Shown: positions 36,158-47,871 of the stretch, piece after piece
How the letters are laid out: every line of letters starts with the position of its first letter
Position numbering within the stretch: position 1 is the stretch's first letter
The notes under the pieces: generated by a model
Databases searched by the model: none
Told to the model about the DNA's origin: nothing
The model's input: only the letters and a program-made list of their open reading frames with translations
Program-made: the position numbers and the translations under genes
From: Microvirga sp. SRT01
GTDB taxonomy: Bacteria; Pseudomonadota; Alphaproteobacteria; Sphingomonadales; Sphingomonadaceae
Direction of reading: 5' to 3'
Assembly: GCA_018139225.1 (NCBI GenBank)
Contig: JAGSNX010000001.1
Span: forward strand, 372,001-436,000
DNA length: 64,000 nucleotides

Positions 36158-37740
36158 CAGTGCGCCTCCCCGGGCGTCGTTTCATGCCCGGCGGCCGCAG
36201 CCCCGTGCTCGCCGCCGTGTTCCGCCGCGGCCTTTGCAGCGGCGGCCGGATTGCCGGCAGTGGGTTTGGAGTCGCTCGGCGGAGCGGCGCGGTCGATCCG
36301 TGCCAGCAGCGTGGCGACGTCGGTCCGCATCGGGGCCATGAAGCTCTCGGGGTAGACACCCATCCACAGCACGACCGCGGCGATCGGGGCGAGCAACCAC
36401 AGCTCCCGGCTGCTCAGGTCCGGCATCGCGCGCACCTCCTCCGACGGGATCTCGCCATAGGCGACCCGGCGATAGAGGTAGAGCATGTACGCCGCACCGA
36501 GGATGATGCCGGTCGTGCACAGCAGCGCAGTCCAGGTCGACACCTGATACGTGCCCATCAACGACAGGAACTCGGCGACGAAGCCGCTGGTGCCCGGCAG
36601 ACCGATCGACGCCATCGTGAAGAACAGGAACAGGATCGCATAGCGCGGCATGTTGATGCTGAGCCCACCGTAACGCGAAATCTCTCGCGTATGCAGCCGG
36701 TCGTAGATCACGCCCACGCACAGGAACAGCGCACCCGATACCAGCCCGTGGCTGAGCATCATGATCATCGCACCCTCGATGCCCTGCCGGTTGAACGCGA
36801 ACAGGCCGATGGTCACGATCGCCATGTGCGCGACCGACGAATAGGCGATCAGCTTCTTCATGTCCGCCTGCACCAGCGCGACGAGCGAGGTGTAGATGAC
36901 GGCGATGCTCGACAGCGCGAAGATCAGCCAAGTGAGCTGACCCGACGCCTCCGGGAACATCGGCAGGCTGAAGCGCAGGAAGCCGTAACCGCCGAGCTTC
37001 AGCAGCACCCCGGCTAGGATCACCGACCCGGCGGTCGGCGCCTGCACGTGCGCATCGGGCAGCCAAGTATGGACCGGCCACATCGGCATCTTCACCGCGA
37101 ACGATGCGAAGAACGCCAGCCACAGCCATGTCTGCACATGCGCCGGAAAGTCGAACGCCTGAAGCCGGGGAATGCTCGACGTGCCTGCGGTCTGCACCAT
37201 GTACAGCATCGCGATCAGCATCAGCAGCGACCCGAGCAGCGTGTACAGGAAGAACTTGTACGACGCATAGATGCGGTTCGCCCCGCCCCAGATGCCGATG
37301 ATGAGGTACATCGGGATCAGGCCGGCTTCGAAGAACAGGTAGAACAGGAACAGGTCCTGCGCCGCGAACGTGCCGATCATCAGCACCTCGGTCAGCAGGA
37401 ACGCCGCCATGTATTCCGGCACGCGGTTCGTCACCGAACGCCAGCTCGCGCCGATGCAGATCGGCATCAGGAACACGCTGAGCATGATCAGCAGCAGCGC
37501 GAACCCGTCGATGCCCAGGTCCCAGGCGAAGAAGCCGAGGCGCGGCCCCTGCTCCACGAACTGCCATTGCGCGCCGCCGATGTCGAAGCTGGTCCACAGC
37601 ACGATGCCGAGCGCGAAGTCGATCAGCGTCGCGATGAGCGCCACGGTGCGCGCGGTCTGCGCCGGCAGGAACAGGCATGCAACGGCGGCGATCGCCGGAA
37701 CCGCGAGCATCAGCGACAGGATGGGAAAGCCTTCCATCAC
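36157..37740 (-). CDS. nuoM: NADH-quinone oxidoreductase subunit M
   Basis: 527 aa, proton-pumping antiporter-like subunit. [16 protein letters not shown] near 222 and [10 protein letters not shown] near 138 are invariant in the family. The C-terminal ~35 residues are an alanine/histidine-rich tail (such as E-H-G-G-E-H-G). It starts 4 bases after the nuoL stop. Confidence 0.96.
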   Translation of the reverse strand: MMEGFPILSLMLAVPAIAAVACLFLPAQTARTVALIATLIDFALGIVLWTSFDIGGAQWQFVEQGPRLGFFAWDLGIDGFALLLIMLSVFLMPICIGASWRSVTNRVPEYMAAFLLTEVLMIGTFAAQDLFLFYLFFEAGLIPMYLIIGIWGGANRIYASYKFFLYTLLGSLLMLIAMLYMVQTAGTSSIPRLQAFDFPAHVQTWLWLAFFASFAVKMPMWPVHTWLPDAHVQAPTAGSVILAGVLLKLGGYGFLRFSLPMFPEASGQLTWLIFALSSIAVIYTSLVALVQADMKKLIAYSSVAHMAIVTIGLFAFNRQGIEGAMIMMLSHGLVSGALFLCVGVIYDRLHTREISRYGGLSINMPRYAILFLFFTMASIGLPGTSGFVAEFLSLMGTYQVSTWTALLCTTGIILGAAYMLYLYRRVAYGEIPSEEVRAMPDLSSRELWLLAPIAAVVLWMGVYPESFMAPMRTDVATLLARIDRAAPPSDSKPTAGNPAAAAKAAAEHGGEHGAAAAGHETTPGEAH

Positions 37741-37744
37741 CCGA

Positions 37745-39865
37745 TTAACCCGCGATGGCCCAGGTGACCGCGGCGGTCAGCCCGATCAACATGACGAAGG
37801 CATAGGAATAGACATACCCCGATTGTAGCTTGGCCGCCCCACGCGATCCCAGTTGCACCAGCCATGCCGACCCGTTCGGGCCGAAGCGATCGATCGTCTT
37901 CTCGTCGCCGCGGTGCCACAACAGGCGGCCGATGGCGAAGGCGGGACGGACGAACAGCAGATTGTACAACTCGTCGAAATACCATTTGTGGAGCAGGAAG
38001 CGGTAGAGGACGCTGAACTGGTCCGCGACGATCGCCGGGAACTCCGGCTTGCGAATATAGGCGAACCACGCGGTGAACAGCCCGAGCAGCATCGCGATCG
38101 ACGCCGACAATTTGATGATCGTCGGCACCTCGTGCATCGCGTGCATCAGATGCTCGCGGAACGCCAGCGCGCCCTTCCAGAAGGTCTCGCCCGCCTCCGG
38201 CTCGATGAACGCGCCGTGGAACGCGAAGCCCGCGGCGATCGCGCCGAGCGACAGGACGCCGAGCGGAATGAGGATCGGAACCGGGCTCTCGTGCGGGTGA
38301 TAGCCACCGGTGCCGACCGGCAGGTCCTGCTGCGAGGCACCGTGCACGGAAGGACGATGGCCACCGTCCTCGGCCTGCGCCGGATTGCCATGCGCTTCAT
38401 CGGCGTGGTGCGCGTCATGAGCATGATCGTGGCCATGTTCGTCATGATGTCCGTGCGCGTCGTGCAACGCGTGCTGGATATGCTCCGACGCCGCCCAGCG
38501 TGGCTGACCCCAGAAGGTCAGGAACATCAGCCGCCACGAATAGAAGCTGGTGATCGCCGCGACGAGCACGCCGACGAACCACACGCCGGCATTGCCCGAC
38601 GCCCAACCCGCCTCGATGATCGCGTCCTTCGAGTGGAAGCCCGCAAAGCCGATCTGCGGCAGGCCGACAATGCCCGGGATGCCGACGCCGGTGATCGCCA
38701 GCGTGCCCATCATCATCGCCCAGAAGGTCAGCGGAATGCTTTTCCGAAGGCCACCATAATAGCGCATGTCCTGTTCGTGGTGCATCGCGTGGATCACCGA
38801 ACCGGCGCCCAGGAACAACAGAGCCTTGAAGAAGGCGTGCGTGAACAGGTGGAACATCGCCGCGCCGTACGCGCCGACGCCCGCGGCGAAGAACATGTAG
38901 CCGAGCTGCGAACAGGTCGAATAGGCGATCACGCGCTTGATGTCGGTCTGCACCACGCCGCACGTCGCCGCGAACAGGCACGTCGCCGCACCCACGAACG
39001 TCACGACATGGAGCGCGACCGGAGACACCTCGAACATCGGCGACAGGCGGCACACCATGAACACGCCCGCCGTGACCATCGTCGCCGCGTGGATTAGCGC
39101 CGACACCGGGGTCGGACCTTCCATCGCGTCGGGCAGCCATGTGTGCAAGCCGAGCTGCGCCGACTTGCCCATCGCACCGACGAACAGCAGCAGGCACAGC
39201 ACCGTCATCGTGTCAAAGCGATACCCCAGGAAGCCGATCGTCGATCCGGCCATGCCGGGCGCCGCGGCGAGGATCGCCGGGATCGACACGGTGCCGAAGA
39301 CGAGGAACGTCCCGAAGATGCCGAGCATGAAGCCGAGATCGCCGACGCGGTTGACCACGAACGCCTTGATCGCAGCCGCATTGGCCGAGGGTTTCCGGAA
39401 CCAGAAGCCGATCAGCAGGTACGACGCCAGTCCGACGCCCTCCCAACCGAAGAACATCTGGATCAGGTTGTCCGCGGTCACCAGCATCAACATCGCGAAG
39501 GTGAACAGCGACAGATACGCGAAGAAGCGCGGCTGGTCGGGGTCCTCCTCCATATAGCCCCAGCTATACAGATGGACGAGCGCCGACACCGACGTGATGA
39601 CGACGAGCATGACCGCGGTCAGCGCGTCGACTCGAAAGCCCCAGGCGACGTCGACGCCGCCCGACACGATCCACGTCAGCACCGGCGTCACCGTCGCGAC
39701 GTTCGATCCGGCGATGAAGCCCAGGAAGATCGGCCACGACAGCGCGCACGACGCGAACAGCGCGGTCGTGGTCAGCACCTTGGCCGGGAACGCCCCCAGC
39801 GCCTTGTTGCCAAGACCTGCGACGATCGCCGCGAGCAGCGGCAGGAATACGATAGCGAGGATCAA
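37745..39865 (-). CDS. nuoL: NADH-quinone oxidoreductase subunit L
   Basis: 706 aa, the distal antiporter-like subunit with the long lateral helix. Invariant segments are [16 protein letters not shown] near 145 and [19 protein letters not shown] near 240. An insertion at about residues 465-525 is extremely histidine-rich (38400-38470) and predicted to be a loop. It starts 4 bases after nuoK. Confidence 0.96.
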   Translation of the reverse strand: MILAIVFLPLLAAIVAGLGNKALGAFPAKVLTTTALFASCALSWPIFLGFIAGSNVATVTPVLTWIVSGGVDVAWGFRVDALTAVMLVVITSVSALVHLYSWGYMEEDPDQPRFFAYLSLFTFAMLMLVTADNLIQMFFGWEGVGLASYLLIGFWFRKPSANAAAIKAFVVNRVGDLGFMLGIFGTFLVFGTVSIPAILAAAPGMAGSTIGFLGYRFDTMTVLCLLLFVGAMGKSAQLGLHTWLPDAMEGPTPVSALIHAATMVTAGVFMVCRLSPMFEVSPVALHVVTFVGAATCLFAATCGVVQTDIKRVIAYSTCSQLGYMFFAAGVGAYGAAMFHLFTHAFFKALLFLGAGSVIHAMHHEQDMRYYGGLRKSIPLTFWAMMMGTLAITGVGIPGIVGLPQIGFAGFHSKDAIIEAGWASGNAGVWFVGVLVAAITSFYSWRLMFLTFWGQPRWAASEHIQHALHDAHGHHDEHGHDHAHDAHHADEAHGNPAQAEDGGHRPSVHGASQQDLPVGTGGYHPHESPVPILIPLGVLSLGAIAAGFAFHGAFIEPEAGETFWKGALAFREHLMHAMHEVPTIIKLSASIAMLLGLFTAWFAYIRKPEFPAIVADQFSVLYRFLLHKWYFDELYNLLFVRPAFAIGRLLWHRGDEKTIDRFGPNGSAWLVQLGSRGAAKLQSGYVYSYAFVMLIGLTAAVTWAIAG

Positions 39866-39869
39866 CCGT

Positions 39870-40175
39870 TTACCCCTTCATCCGGTTGACGTCGTCGACC
39901 GAGATCGTGCCCCGGCCACGGAAATAGATGACGAGGATCGCAAGACCGATCGCCGCCTCGCCCGCCGCCACGGTCAGCACGAACATGGCGAACACCTGCC
40001 CGACCAGATCGTGAAGATAAGCGGAAAAGGCGACGAGGTTCAGGTTCACCGCGAGCAGGATCAGCTCGATCGCCATCAGGATGACGATCAGGTTCTTTCG
40101 GTTAACGAAGATGCCGAGCACCCCCATCGTGAACAGGATCGCCGAGACGACGAGGTAATGGACCAACCCGATCAC
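39870..40175 (-). CDS. nuoK: NADH-quinone oxidoreductase subunit K
   Basis: 101 aa, three-helix membrane subunit of complex I. The conserved Glu lies in [13 protein letters not shown] near 35 and a second in [10 protein letters not shown] near 70. It follows nuoJ by 46 bases, a gap that holds a short repeat element. Confidence 0.96.
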   Translation of the reverse strand: MIGLVHYLVVSAILFTMGVLGIFVNRKNLIVILMAIELILLAVNLNLVAFSAYLHDLVGQVFAMFVLTVAAGEAAIGLAILVIYFRGRGTISVDDVNRMKG

Positions 40176-40198
40176 GTGCGCGGCACTCCGCTGTTCCG

Positions 40199-40221
40199 CT
40201 CGTCCTGAGCCTGTCGAAGGA
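40199..40221. repeat. Short dispersed repeat inside the nuo operon
   Basis: The spacer between nuoJ and nuoK contains the core CCTGAGCCTGTCGAAGGA, a sequence I recognise as a very common intergenic repeat in sphingomonad genomes. Recognition is from memory; a genome-wide count would confirm it. Confidence 0.6.
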
Positions 40222-40833
40222 TCACAGCGACACCCCCTGCCCCACCGGCGGCTGCATGTTGCGCGTGGAGTCCTGCGGGCGACGGTTCACCTGACGTGCA
40301 ATGTTCTGCCCACGCACGCCCGACCGCTCGCGGTGGGTCAATACGATCGCACCGATCATCGCGACGAGCAGCACGAAGCCGGCCGCCTCGAAGATGAAGA
40401 CGTAGCGCGAATACAGCAGGTTACCGATAGCCTGGATGTTCGGCACGACCGGATCGATCGGCGCGACACGACGCGTCAGGTCCAGCGTGCCGGCACTCCA
40501 CGCGCCGACCGCGATGATGACCTCCGCCGCCAGCGCAACCGCGACGGCCAGACCGATGCCGGCATAGCGCATCACGCCAGCCCGCAGTTCGGCAAAGTCG
40601 ATGTCGAGCATCATCACGACGAACAGGAACAGCACCGCGACCGCGCCGACATACACGATGACGAGCAGCATCGCGATGAACTCGGCACCGACGAGCACCA
40701 TCAGCCCGGCGGCGTTGAAGAACGCCAGGATCAGCCACATGACCGAATGCACCGGGTTGCGCGACGAGATCGTCATCGCACCGGACAGGATCACGACGGC
40801 GGCGAACAGGTAGAAGGCGATGGCCTGGATCAC
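40222..40833 (-). CDS. nuoJ: NADH-quinone oxidoreductase subunit J
   Basis: 203 aa, five-helix membrane subunit of complex I. The N-terminal helices, the [11 protein letters not shown] region near 30, and [15 protein letters not shown] near 60 (the pi-bulge helix) match the family. The C-terminal tail after the last helix is polar. It is 43 bases after nuoI. Confidence 0.95.
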   Translation of the reverse strand: MIQAIAFYLFAAVVILSGAMTISSRNPVHSVMWLILAFFNAAGLMVLVGAEFIAMLLVIVYVGAVAVLFLFVVMMLDIDFAELRAGVMRYAGIGLAVAVALAAEVIIAVGAWSAGTLDLTRRVAPIDPVVPNIQAIGNLLYSRYVFIFEAAGFVLLVAMIGAIVLTHRERSGVRGQNIARQVNRRPQDSTRNMQPPVGQGVSL

Positions 40834-40876
40834 GCGACGGCCCCCTTGCCCGCGCTGTTAAGGATGAGGCGGCGCA

Positions 40877-41362
40877 TTAACGGTACGGCGCATCGGCGGC
40901 AAGGTTCGCCGCGATCGCACTTTCCCAGCGGTCGCCATTATCGAGCAGCTTGGCCTTGTCGTAGATCAGCTCCTCGCGCGTCTCGGTCGAGAATTCGTAA
41001 TTTGGACCCTCGACGATCGCGTCGACGGGGCATGCCTCCTGGCACAGCCCGCAGTAGATGCACTTCGTCATGTCGATGTCGTAGCGCGTCGTACGGCGCG
41101 AACCGTCGTCGCGCGGCTCTGCCTCGATCGTGATCGCCTGCGCCGGGCACACTGCCTCGCACAGCTTGCACGCGATGCACCGCTCCTCGCCGTTCGGATA
41201 GCGACGCAGCACATGCTCCCCACGGAACCGCGGGCTGACCGGGTTGCGCTCGTACGGGTAGTTGATCGTCGCCTTGGCCTTGAAGAAATACTTCAGGGTC
41301 AGGGCGTGCGCCTTGACGAACTCCCACAGCGTGAACGCCTTGATGGTCTGCGCGATAGACAT
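40877..41362 (-). CDS. nuoI: NADH-quinone oxidoreductase subunit I (two 4Fe-4S)
   Basis: 161 aa ferredoxin-like subunit carrying clusters N6a and N6b. Both motifs are visible: [12 protein letters not shown] and [12 protein letters not shown]. It starts 2 bases after nuoH. No anomaly. Confidence 0.97.
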   Translation of the reverse strand: MSIAQTIKAFTLWEFVKAHALTLKYFFKAKATINYPYERNPVSPRFRGEHVLRRYPNGEERCIACKLCEAVCPAQAITIEAEPRDDGSRRTTRYDIDMTKCIYCGLCQEACPVDAIVEGPNYEFSTETREELIYDKAKLLDNGDRWESAIAANLAADAPYR

Positions 41363-41364
41363 AA

Positions 41365-42417
41365 TCAGATTCCCACCCGCATGAACATCAGCACGCCGGA
41401 CACGAGGAACACCCAGAACAGCGACAGCGGCAGGAAGATTTTCCAGCCCAGCCGCATCAGCTGGTCATAGCGGTACCGGGGCACCGTCGCCTTGATCCAG
41501 CTGAACACGAAGAAGAAGAACAGGATCTTGGCGAACAGCCAGATGATCCCCGGCACCACGTAGAGCGGCGCCCAGTCGATCGGCGGCAGCCACCCGCCCC
41601 AGAACAGCGTCGCGTTCAGCGCGCACATCAGCAGCACGTTGGCGTATTCGCCGAGCCAGAACAGGGCGAAGCTCATCGACGAATATTCGGTCTGGTAGCC
41701 CGCAACCAGCTCCGACTCCGCCTCGGTCAGGTCGAACGGCGCACGCTGCGTCTCGGCCAGTGCGGAAATCAGGAACACCACCGCCATCGGAAACAGCAGC
41801 GGGTTGAACGCGAAACCGTTGACCGGGATAATCGGCCACACCGCGCGCTGCGCCAGCACGATCGTCGAAAGGTTGAAGCTGCCCGCCCACAGCACGACTG
41901 AGATCAGCACGAACCCGATCGCGACTTCGTAGCTGACCATCTGTGCCGCGGCACGCAACGCGGAATAGAACGGGTATTTGGAGTTCGACGCCCAGCCCGA
42001 TAGGATGATCCCGTACACGCCCAGCGACGACGCCGCGAGCACATACAGCAACCCGACATTGATGTCGGCCAGCACCACGCCCGCCTGGAACGGCACCACC
42101 GCCCATACGATCAGCGCCACCGTGAAGGTGATGATCGGCGCCAGCAGGAACAGCCCGCGATTGGCCGCGGCGGGGACGATCGTCTCCTGCAGGAAAACCT
42201 TCAGGCCGTCCGCGAACGACTGGAGCAAACCGAACGGCCCGACCACGTTCGGTCCGCGCCGCAGCGCCATCGCCGCCCAGATCTTGCGATCGGCGTAGAT
42301 GATCATCGCCACCGCCAGCATCAGCGGCAATGCGATGACGAGGATGCCGATGATCGTCGCCAGGAACCACGACCATTCGTAGCTCATGCCGACGGTCGTA
42401 TTGAAGAAACCCGTCAC
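41365..42417 (-). CDS. nuoH: NADH-quinone oxidoreductase subunit H
   Basis: 350 aa from GTG 42417, which overlaps the nuoG stop (GTGA). It is the quinone-site membrane subunit: [14 protein letters not shown] near 50, [20 protein letters not shown] near 215. A longer upstream frame to 42576 is shadow of nuoG. Confidence 0.96.
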   Translation of the reverse strand: MTGFFNTTVGMSYEWSWFLATIIGILVIALPLMLAVAMIIYADRKIWAAMALRRGPNVVGPFGLLQSFADGLKVFLQETIVPAAANRGLFLLAPIITFTVALIVWAVVPFQAGVVLADINVGLLYVLAASSLGVYGIILSGWASNSKYPFYSALRAAAQMVSYEVAIGFVLISVVLWAGSFNLSTIVLAQRAVWPIIPVNGFAFNPLLFPMAVVFLISALAETQRAPFDLTEAESELVAGYQTEYSSMSFALFWLGEYANVLLMCALNATLFWGGWLPPIDWAPLYVVPGIIWLFAKILFFFFVFSWIKATVPRYRYDQLMRLGWKIFLPLSLFWVFLVSGVLMFMRVGI

Positions 42418-44408
42418 TCCGCCGCCTCCGCGAAATCCTGTCCGTGGATCAGTTCGGCCGAGCAGCGCTGCATCGTCGGCGACGCGCGGCAGATCGCATT
42501 CGTCAGGTAGAAATCCTTGATCGGATAGCCGTCCATCACGCCCGACGCCGTCGCGTCCAGCGCGGGCGCATTCCATTCGAAGCGCGCCAGCCCCTCATGC
42601 CGCAAAGCCGGCACCGCCGTGTACATCTCCTCGCGCAAGCCCGCGAGGCTGTCGAACGGCAGTTTCGTGCCGACGACTTCGGAGAGCGCGCGCAGGATCG
42701 TCCAGTCCTCTCGCGCGTCGCCCGGCGGGAACACCGCGCGCTCGCCGCGCTGCACGCGCCCTTCAAGATTGACCCATGTGCCAGACTTCTCGGCATAGGT
42801 CGCGCCCGGCAGGACCACGTCCGCGGCCGCCGCACCCTTGTCGCCGTGATGCCCGACATAGACCTTGAACCCGCCGAACCGCGAGAAGTCGACTTCGTCC
42901 GCACCGAGGAAGAAGGTCAGCTTCGCATCCGCCAGATCGGCGATGCCGCCCTTCTGCGCGTAGCCGAGCATCAGCCCGCCCATCCGCGACGCCGCCATGT
43001 GCACGACGTTGAAGCCGTTCCAGCCGTCCCGCACGAGGTTGAGCGTCTCCGCCAGCTTCAGCGCCGCGCCGTGGCCGCCCTTCAGTGCGCCACCGCCGAC
43101 GATCACCATCGGCTTCTTCGCCTCGCCGAACGCCGTCGTCACCGCGTCGGGCAGGTCGCCCAGCACCGACAGATCGGCCCCCAGCCACTGAACCTTGTAG
43201 GTCAGGTCCGTCTCCGGCCCGACCGCGAACACCTTCGCGCCGCGCTTGATCGCCTTGCGGATGCGCGTGTTCACCAGCGGCGCTTCCCAGCGCAGGTTGG
43301 TGCCCACCAGCAGGATCGCGTCCGCCTCTTCGGTGCCCGCGATCGTGGTGTTGAAGTTCACCGCCGCCAGGCTGGACGTATCATAGTCCATGCCCGTCTG
43401 GCGCCCTTCGAGCAGGGTCGAGCCCATCGAGGCCAGCAGCGCCTTCGCCGCGTACATCGTCTCGCAATCGACCAGATCGCCCGCGACCGCCGCGACGCTC
43501 GATCCGGCGTCCACCGCCGCGATCGCCGCGAACGCCTCGTCCCACGTCGCCTCGACCAGCTTGCCGCCCTTGCGCACGAACGGCCGGTCCAGACGCCGGC
43601 GGACCAGCCCGTCGACGGCGTGGCGCGTCTTGTCCGACGCCCACTCCTCGTTCACGTCCTCGTTTATCCGCGGGACGCAGCGCAAAACCTGACGACCGCG
43701 GCTGTCGAGCCGGATGTTGGTGCCGACCGCGTCCATCACGTCGATCGTCAGCGTCCGCCGCAGCTCCCAAGGGCGCGCCTCATACGCATAGGGCTTCGAC
43801 GTCAGCGCCCCGACCGGGCACAGATCGACGACGTTGCCGCTCAATTCGCTCGTCACCGCCTCTTCGAGGTAGGACGTGATCTGCATGTTCTCGCCGCGAT
43901 AGATCGCGCCGATCTCCTCCACGCCGGCAACCTCTTCGGCGAAGCGGATGCAGCGCGTGCACTGGATGCAGCGGGTCATGATCGTCTTGACGATCGGCCC
44001 CATATATTTCTCGGTGACCGCGCGCTTGTTCTCCTGGAACCGGCTCTGGCCGCGTCCGTACGCGACCGACTGGTCCTGAAGATCGCACTCGCCGCCCTGA
44101 TCGCAGATCGGGCAATCCAGCGGGTGGTTGATGAGCAGGAATTCCATGATGCCCTCACGGGCATGCTTCACCATCGGCGTGGTGGTGAAGACCTCCTGAT
44201 TGTCCGCCGCCGGCAAGGCGCACGACGCCTGCGGCTTGGGCGGCCCCGGCTTCACCTCGACGAGGCACATCCGGCAATTGCCGGCGATCGACAGCCGCTC
44301 ATGATAGCAGAAGCGCGGGATTTCCTTCCCCGCGGCCTCGCACGCCTGCAACACCGTGGCGCCCTGCGGCACCTCGACTTCGATCCCGTCTACCTTCAGC
44401 TTAGGCAT
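42414..44408 (-). CDS. nuoG: NADH-quinone oxidoreductase subunit G
   Basis: 664 aa. The N-terminal 2Fe-2S domain (C-Y-H-E-R-L, C-R-M-C-L-V-E) is followed by the H-x-x-x-C-x-x-C-x-x-G-G-E-C region and 4Fe-4S motifs ([10 protein letters not shown]), then a molybdopterin-oxidoreductase-like domain without a cofactor site. It overlaps the small ORF upstream by 8 bases and nuoH by 4. Confidence 0.96.
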   Translation of the reverse strand: MPKLKVDGIEVEVPQGATVLQACEAAGKEIPRFCYHERLSIAGNCRMCLVEVKPGPPKPQASCALPAADNQEVFTTTPMVKHAREGIMEFLLINHPLDCPICDQGGECDLQDQSVAYGRGQSRFQENKRAVTEKYMGPIVKTIMTRCIQCTRCIRFAEEVAGVEEIGAIYRGENMQITSYLEEAVTSELSGNVVDLCPVGALTSKPYAYEARPWELRRTLTIDVMDAVGTNIRLDSRGRQVLRCVPRINEDVNEEWASDKTRHAVDGLVRRRLDRPFVRKGGKLVEATWDEAFAAIAAVDAGSSVAAVAGDLVDCETMYAAKALLASMGSTLLEGRQTGMDYDTSSLAAVNFNTTIAGTEEADAILLVGTNLRWEAPLVNTRIRKAIKRGAKVFAVGPETDLTYKVQWLGADLSVLGDLPDAVTTAFGEAKKPMVIVGGGALKGGHGAALKLAETLNLVRDGWNGFNVVHMAASRMGGLMLGYAQKGGIADLADAKLTFFLGADEVDFSRFGGFKVYVGHHGDKGAAAADVVLPGATYAEKSGTWVNLEGRVQRGERAVFPPGDAREDWTILRALSEVVGTKLPFDSLAGLREEMYTAVPALRHEGLARFEWNAPALDATASGVMDGYPIKDFYLTNAICRASPTMQRCSAELIHGQDFAEAAE

Positions 44409-44613
44409 GTGTCGTTCCTGTCGCCGGCACGCGCGCCGACACGAAAAGGGCCAGCGCCACCAAGACCGGCGCGGCGATGGCGGCCATAGCGCCGCCCCAA
44501 TACCACTGCACCGGCAGGAACCACGCCACGATCATGCGGACGAGGTACCCCAACGCAGTGATCGAGGCGACGAACAGCGCGATTTCCAGCAGCAGGTTGC
44601 TGATCCGCCTCAC
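44401..44613 (-). CDS. Small two-helix membrane protein inside nuo
   Basis: 70 aa from GTG 44613, which overlaps the nuoF stop (GTGA); its stop overlaps the nuoG start by 8 bases. It has two membrane helices (about 8-32 and 39-62) and a short polar tail. It is not any of the 14 standard Nuo subunits. Both-end overlap in a conserved operon argues strongly that it is translated. Its role is unknown; a complex I assembly or accessory peptide is possible. Confidence 0.8.
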   Translation of the reverse strand: MRRISNLLLEIALFVASITALGYLVRMIVAWFLPVQWYWGGAMAAIAAPVLVALALFVSARVPATGTTHA

Positions 44614-45911
44614 TCAGCGGCCTCCTGCATCGGTGCGAGGTCGCCCCCGCGTTCGTTGATCCGCCGCTCCAGTTCGGGGCGGAAATGCTTGATAAGGCCC
44701 TGGATCGGCCATGCCGCGGCGTCGCCCAGCGCGCAGATCGAGTGACCCTCGACCTGTTTCGTCACCTGTTGCAGCATGTCGATCTCGCCGATGTCGGCGT
44801 CGCCGGTCCGCAACCGCTCCATCATCCGCCACATCCAGCCGGTGCCTTCGCGGCACGGCGTACACTGACCGCAGCTCTCGTGCTTGTAGAAGTACGAGAT
44901 ACGGCTGATCGCGCGGACGATGTCGGTGGACTTGTCCATGACGATGATCGCCGCGGTGCCGAGCCCCGATCCGACCGCCTTCAGGCCGTCGAAATCCATC
45001 GGCGCGTCCATGATCTGCGCCGCGGGCACCAGCGGCACCGACGACCCGCCGGGAATCACCGCGAGCAGATTGTCCCAGCCGCCGCGAATGCCGCCGCAAT
45101 GTTCCTCGATCAACTGCCGGAAGGGGATGCTCATCGCCTCCTCGACCACGCATGGCTTGTTCACATGGCCGCTGATCTGGAACAGCTTGGTGCCACGGTT
45201 ATTCTCCGCGCCGAAGCTGGAGAACCATTCGGCCCCGCGCCGAAGGATCGTCGGCGCGACCGCGATCGACTCGACGTTGTTGACCGTCGTCGGGCAACCA
45301 TACAGGCCCGCCCCCGCCGGAAAAGGCGGCTTCAGGCGCGGCTGGCCCTTCTTGCCCTCCAGCGATTCGAGCATCGCCGTCTCTTCGCCGCAGATATACG
45401 CGCCCGCGCCGCGATGGACGAACACGTCGAAGTCGTAGCCCGAGCCGCACGCGTTCTTGCCGACCAGCCCGGCTTCGTATGCCTCGGCGACAGCGGCGAA
45501 CAGCGTCTCGGCCTCGCGGATATATTCGCCGCGGATGTAGATGTACGCCGCCCGCGCACGCATCGCGAAGCCGGCGACCAGCGCCCCCTCGATCAGCTTG
45601 TGCGGATCGTGGCGGATGATCTCGCGGTCCTTGCACGAACCGGGTTCGGATTCGTCGGCGTTGATGACGAGGAAGTTCGGGCGGTCCGCCTTCGGCTCCT
45701 TGGGCATGAACGACCATTTGGTACCGGTCGGGAAGCCCGCGCCACCGCGTCCGCGCAGGCCCGACGCCTTGACGACGTCGATGATCTTGTCTTGGCCAAG
45801 CTCCAGCAGCGCCTTGGTATTGTCCCAGTCGCCACGCGCGCGCGCCGCCTGCAACGTCCACGGCTGGAACCCGTAGACGTTCGTGAAGATGCGGTCCTTG
45901 TCGGCGAGCAT
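44610..45911 (-). CDS. nuoF: NADH-quinone oxidoreductase subunit F
   Basis: 433 aa, the NADH- and FMN-binding subunit with cluster N3. Visible: [13 protein letters not shown] (FMN/NADH glycine loop), [14 protein letters not shown], and C-terminal [13 protein letters not shown] chose ATG 45911 (TGATG with nuoE, G-rich site upstream) over GTG 45920. Confidence 0.96.
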   Translation of the reverse strand: MLADKDRIFTNVYGFQPWTLQAARARGDWDNTKALLELGQDKIIDVVKASGLRGRGGAGFPTGTKWSFMPKEPKADRPNFLVINADESEPGSCKDREIIRHDPHKLIEGALVAGFAMRARAAYIYIRGEYIREAETLFAAVAEAYEAGLVGKNACGSGYDFDVFVHRGAGAYICGEETAMLESLEGKKGQPRLKPPFPAGAGLYGCPTTVNNVESIAVAPTILRRGAEWFSSFGAENNRGTKLFQISGHVNKPCVVEEAMSIPFRQLIEEHCGGIRGGWDNLLAVIPGGSSVPLVPAAQIMDAPMDFDGLKAVGSGLGTAAIIVMDKSTDIVRAISRISYFYKHESCGQCTPCREGTGWMWRMMERLRTGDADIGEIDMLQQVTKQVEGHSICALGDAAAWPIQGLIKHFRPELERRINERGGDLAPMQEAAE

Positions 45912-46579
45912 CAGGCCCACTCCCCCCGGTAATCGTGGTTCGCGTCGACCATCTCCTTCAGGGTGGTCGGCCCGCCCGCCGGGCAGCTCGCACGACGGCC
46001 GGTCGTCGATCCCGGCGCGGGCGCCTCGCCGTTGGCCAGCGCCTCCAGCACCGCGACCGTGCGATCGTAGTCGAGGTCTTCGTAATTATCGTCGTTGATC
46101 TGGACCATCGGCGCGTTGGCACAGGTTCCCAGACACTCGACCTCGGTCAGCGTAAACAGGCCGTCCGGCGTCGTCCCGCCCTTGACCAGCCCGCGGTTCT
46201 TGCACGCCGCCAGCACGTCGTCGCTGCCCGCCAGCATGCACGGCGTCGTGCCGCACACCTGCACGTGATAGCGGCCGACCGGCGCGAGGTTGAACATCGT
46301 GTAGAAGGTCGCGACCTCGTACACGCGCATGTACGGCACGCCGATCTGGCGCGCGACGAACTCGATTACCGGCACCGGCAACCAGCCCTGCGTGTGCGTC
46401 TCCGCCCCGACCTGACGCTGCGCCAGATCGAGCAGCGGGATCGACGCCGACTGTTCGCGTCCGGCCGGATAGCGGCCGAGCACGATCTTCGCCTTCTCGG
46501 CATTCTCGTCATTCCACGCGAACGCGCCCCAGCGCGCGCGGGTCTCGGCCTCGTCAGGGATATGAACGGCGTCGGCCAT
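45911..46579 (-). CDS. nuoE: NADH-quinone oxidoreductase subunit E
   Basis: 222 aa thioredoxin-like subunit with 2Fe-2S cluster N1a. Ligands are in C-G-T-T-P-C and later C-L-G-T-C. It overlaps nuoD and nuoF by one base each. The C-terminal ~40 residues after the fold form a longer tail than in E. coli, as usual in alphaproteobacteria. Confidence 0.95.
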   Translation of the reverse strand: MADAVHIPDEAETRARWGAFAWNDENAEKAKIVLGRYPAGREQSASIPLLDLAQRQVGAETHTQGWLPVPVIEFVARQIGVPYMRVYEVATFYTMFNLAPVGRYHVQVCGTTPCMLAGSDDVLAACKNRGLVKGGTTPDGLFTLTEVECLGTCANAPMVQINDDNYEDLDYDRTVAVLEALANGEAPAPGSTTGRRASCPAGGPTTLKEMVDANHDYRGEWA

Positions 46580-47871
46580 CAGCGGTCACACTCACCAAAA
46601 ACGATATCCATCGCGCCCAGAATGGCGGTCGTGTCCGCCAGCATGTGGCCGCGGCTCATGAAGTCCATCGCCTGCAAATGGCTGAACGCGGTCGGGCGGA
46701 TCTTGCAGCGATACGGCTTGTTCGTGCCGTCCGACACCAGATACACGCCGAACTCGCCCTTCGGGCTTTCGGTCGCGACGTATACTTCGCCCGCGGGCAC
46801 GTGATAGCCCTCGGTGTAGAGCTTGAAGTGGTGGATCAGCGCCTCCATCGAACGCTTCATCTCGCTGCGCTTCGGCGGCACCACCTTGCGATCGTCGCTG
46901 GCGATCGGCCCCTCGGGCATGTCGCGTAGGCACTGCCGCATGATGCGGGCCGACTGGCGGACCTCCTCGACGCGCACCATGAACCGGTCGTAGCAATCGC
47001 CGCGCGTGCCGACTGGAATGTCGAACTCCATGCGGTCGTATACTTCGTACGGCTGCGACTTGCGCAGGTCCCACGGAATGCCCGCCGCGCGGATCATCGG
47101 CCCGGAAAAGCCCCAGGCGATCGCGTCGTCGCGGCTGACCGTGGCGATGTCGACGTTACGCTGCTTGAAGATGCGGTTGTCCGCAACAAGCGAGATCGCA
47201 TCCTCGAACAGGCGCGGCAGGCGCGTGTCCAGCCAATCACCGATATCCGCCAGCAGCTTCAGCGGCACGTCCTGATGGACGCCGCCCGGGCGGATGTAGT
47301 TATGATGCATCCGCGCGCCCGACGCACGCTCGAAGAAATTGTAGCAGTCCTCGCGGATCTCGAAGAGCCACAGGTTCGGCGTCATCGCGCCGACGTCCAT
47401 CACATGCGAACCCAGGTTCAGCATGTGGTTGGAGATGCGCGTCAGCTCCGCGAAGAACACCCGCAGATACTGGGCGCGGATCGGCACTTCCAGATCGAGC
47501 AGCTTTTCGATCGCCAGCACGAACGTGTGCTCCATGCACATCGGCGAGCAGTAATCGAGCCGATCGAAATACGGGATCGCCTGCGCGTAGGTCTTGTACT
47601 CGATCAGCTTCTCGGTGCCGCGGTGGAGCAGCCCGACATGCGGATCGATCCGCGTCACGATCTCACCGTCCAGCTCCATCACCAGCCGCAGCACGCCGTG
47701 CGCCGCCGGATGCTGCGGCCCGAAGTTGATCGTGTAGTTGCTGATGGTGACGTCGCCACCCTCGCTGAACCCGTCGCCGCCCGACCGTTCGATCGCGGTC
47801 GTGTCCAGCACGTCGTCGATATAGGGGTCGACCGTCGTGGTCGCGGGCGCCAGCCCTGGATCGGCACTCAT
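46579..47871 (-). CDS. nuoD: NADH-quinone oxidoreductase subunit D
   Basis: 430 aa, the 49-kDa-type quinone-site subunit. After a ~40-residue variable N-terminus come [14 protein letters not shown] (quinone-site His), [10 protein letters not shown] and the C-terminal P-S-H-like region ending D-I-V-F-G-E-C-D-R. It overlaps nuoC by 4 bases. C and D are separate genes here. Confidence 0.96.
   Translation of the reverse strand: MSADPGLAPATTTVDPYIDDVLDTTAIERSGGDGFSEGGDVTISNYTINFGPQHPAAHGVLRLVMELDGEIVTRIDPHVGLLHRGTEKLIEYKTYAQAIPYFDRLDYCSPMCMEHTFVLAIEKLLDLEVPIRAQYLRVFFAELTRISNHMLNLGSHVMDVGAMTPNLWLFEIREDCYNFFERASGARMHHNYIRPGGVHQDVPLKLLADIGDWLDTRLPRLFEDAISLVADNRIFKQRNVDIATVSRDDAIAWGFSGPMIRAAGIPWDLRKSQPYEVYDRMEFDIPVGTRGDCYDRFMVRVEEVRQSARIMRQCLRDMPEGPIASDDRKVVPPKRSEMKRSMEALIHHFKLYTEGYHVPAGEVYVATESPKGEFGVYLVSDGTNKPYRCKIRPTAFSHLQAMDFMSRGHMLADTTAILGAMDIVFGECDR

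Noticed and set aside
37048..37767. 239-codon plus-strand frame opposite nuoM
   Set aside because: Antisense shadow without start site or motifs.
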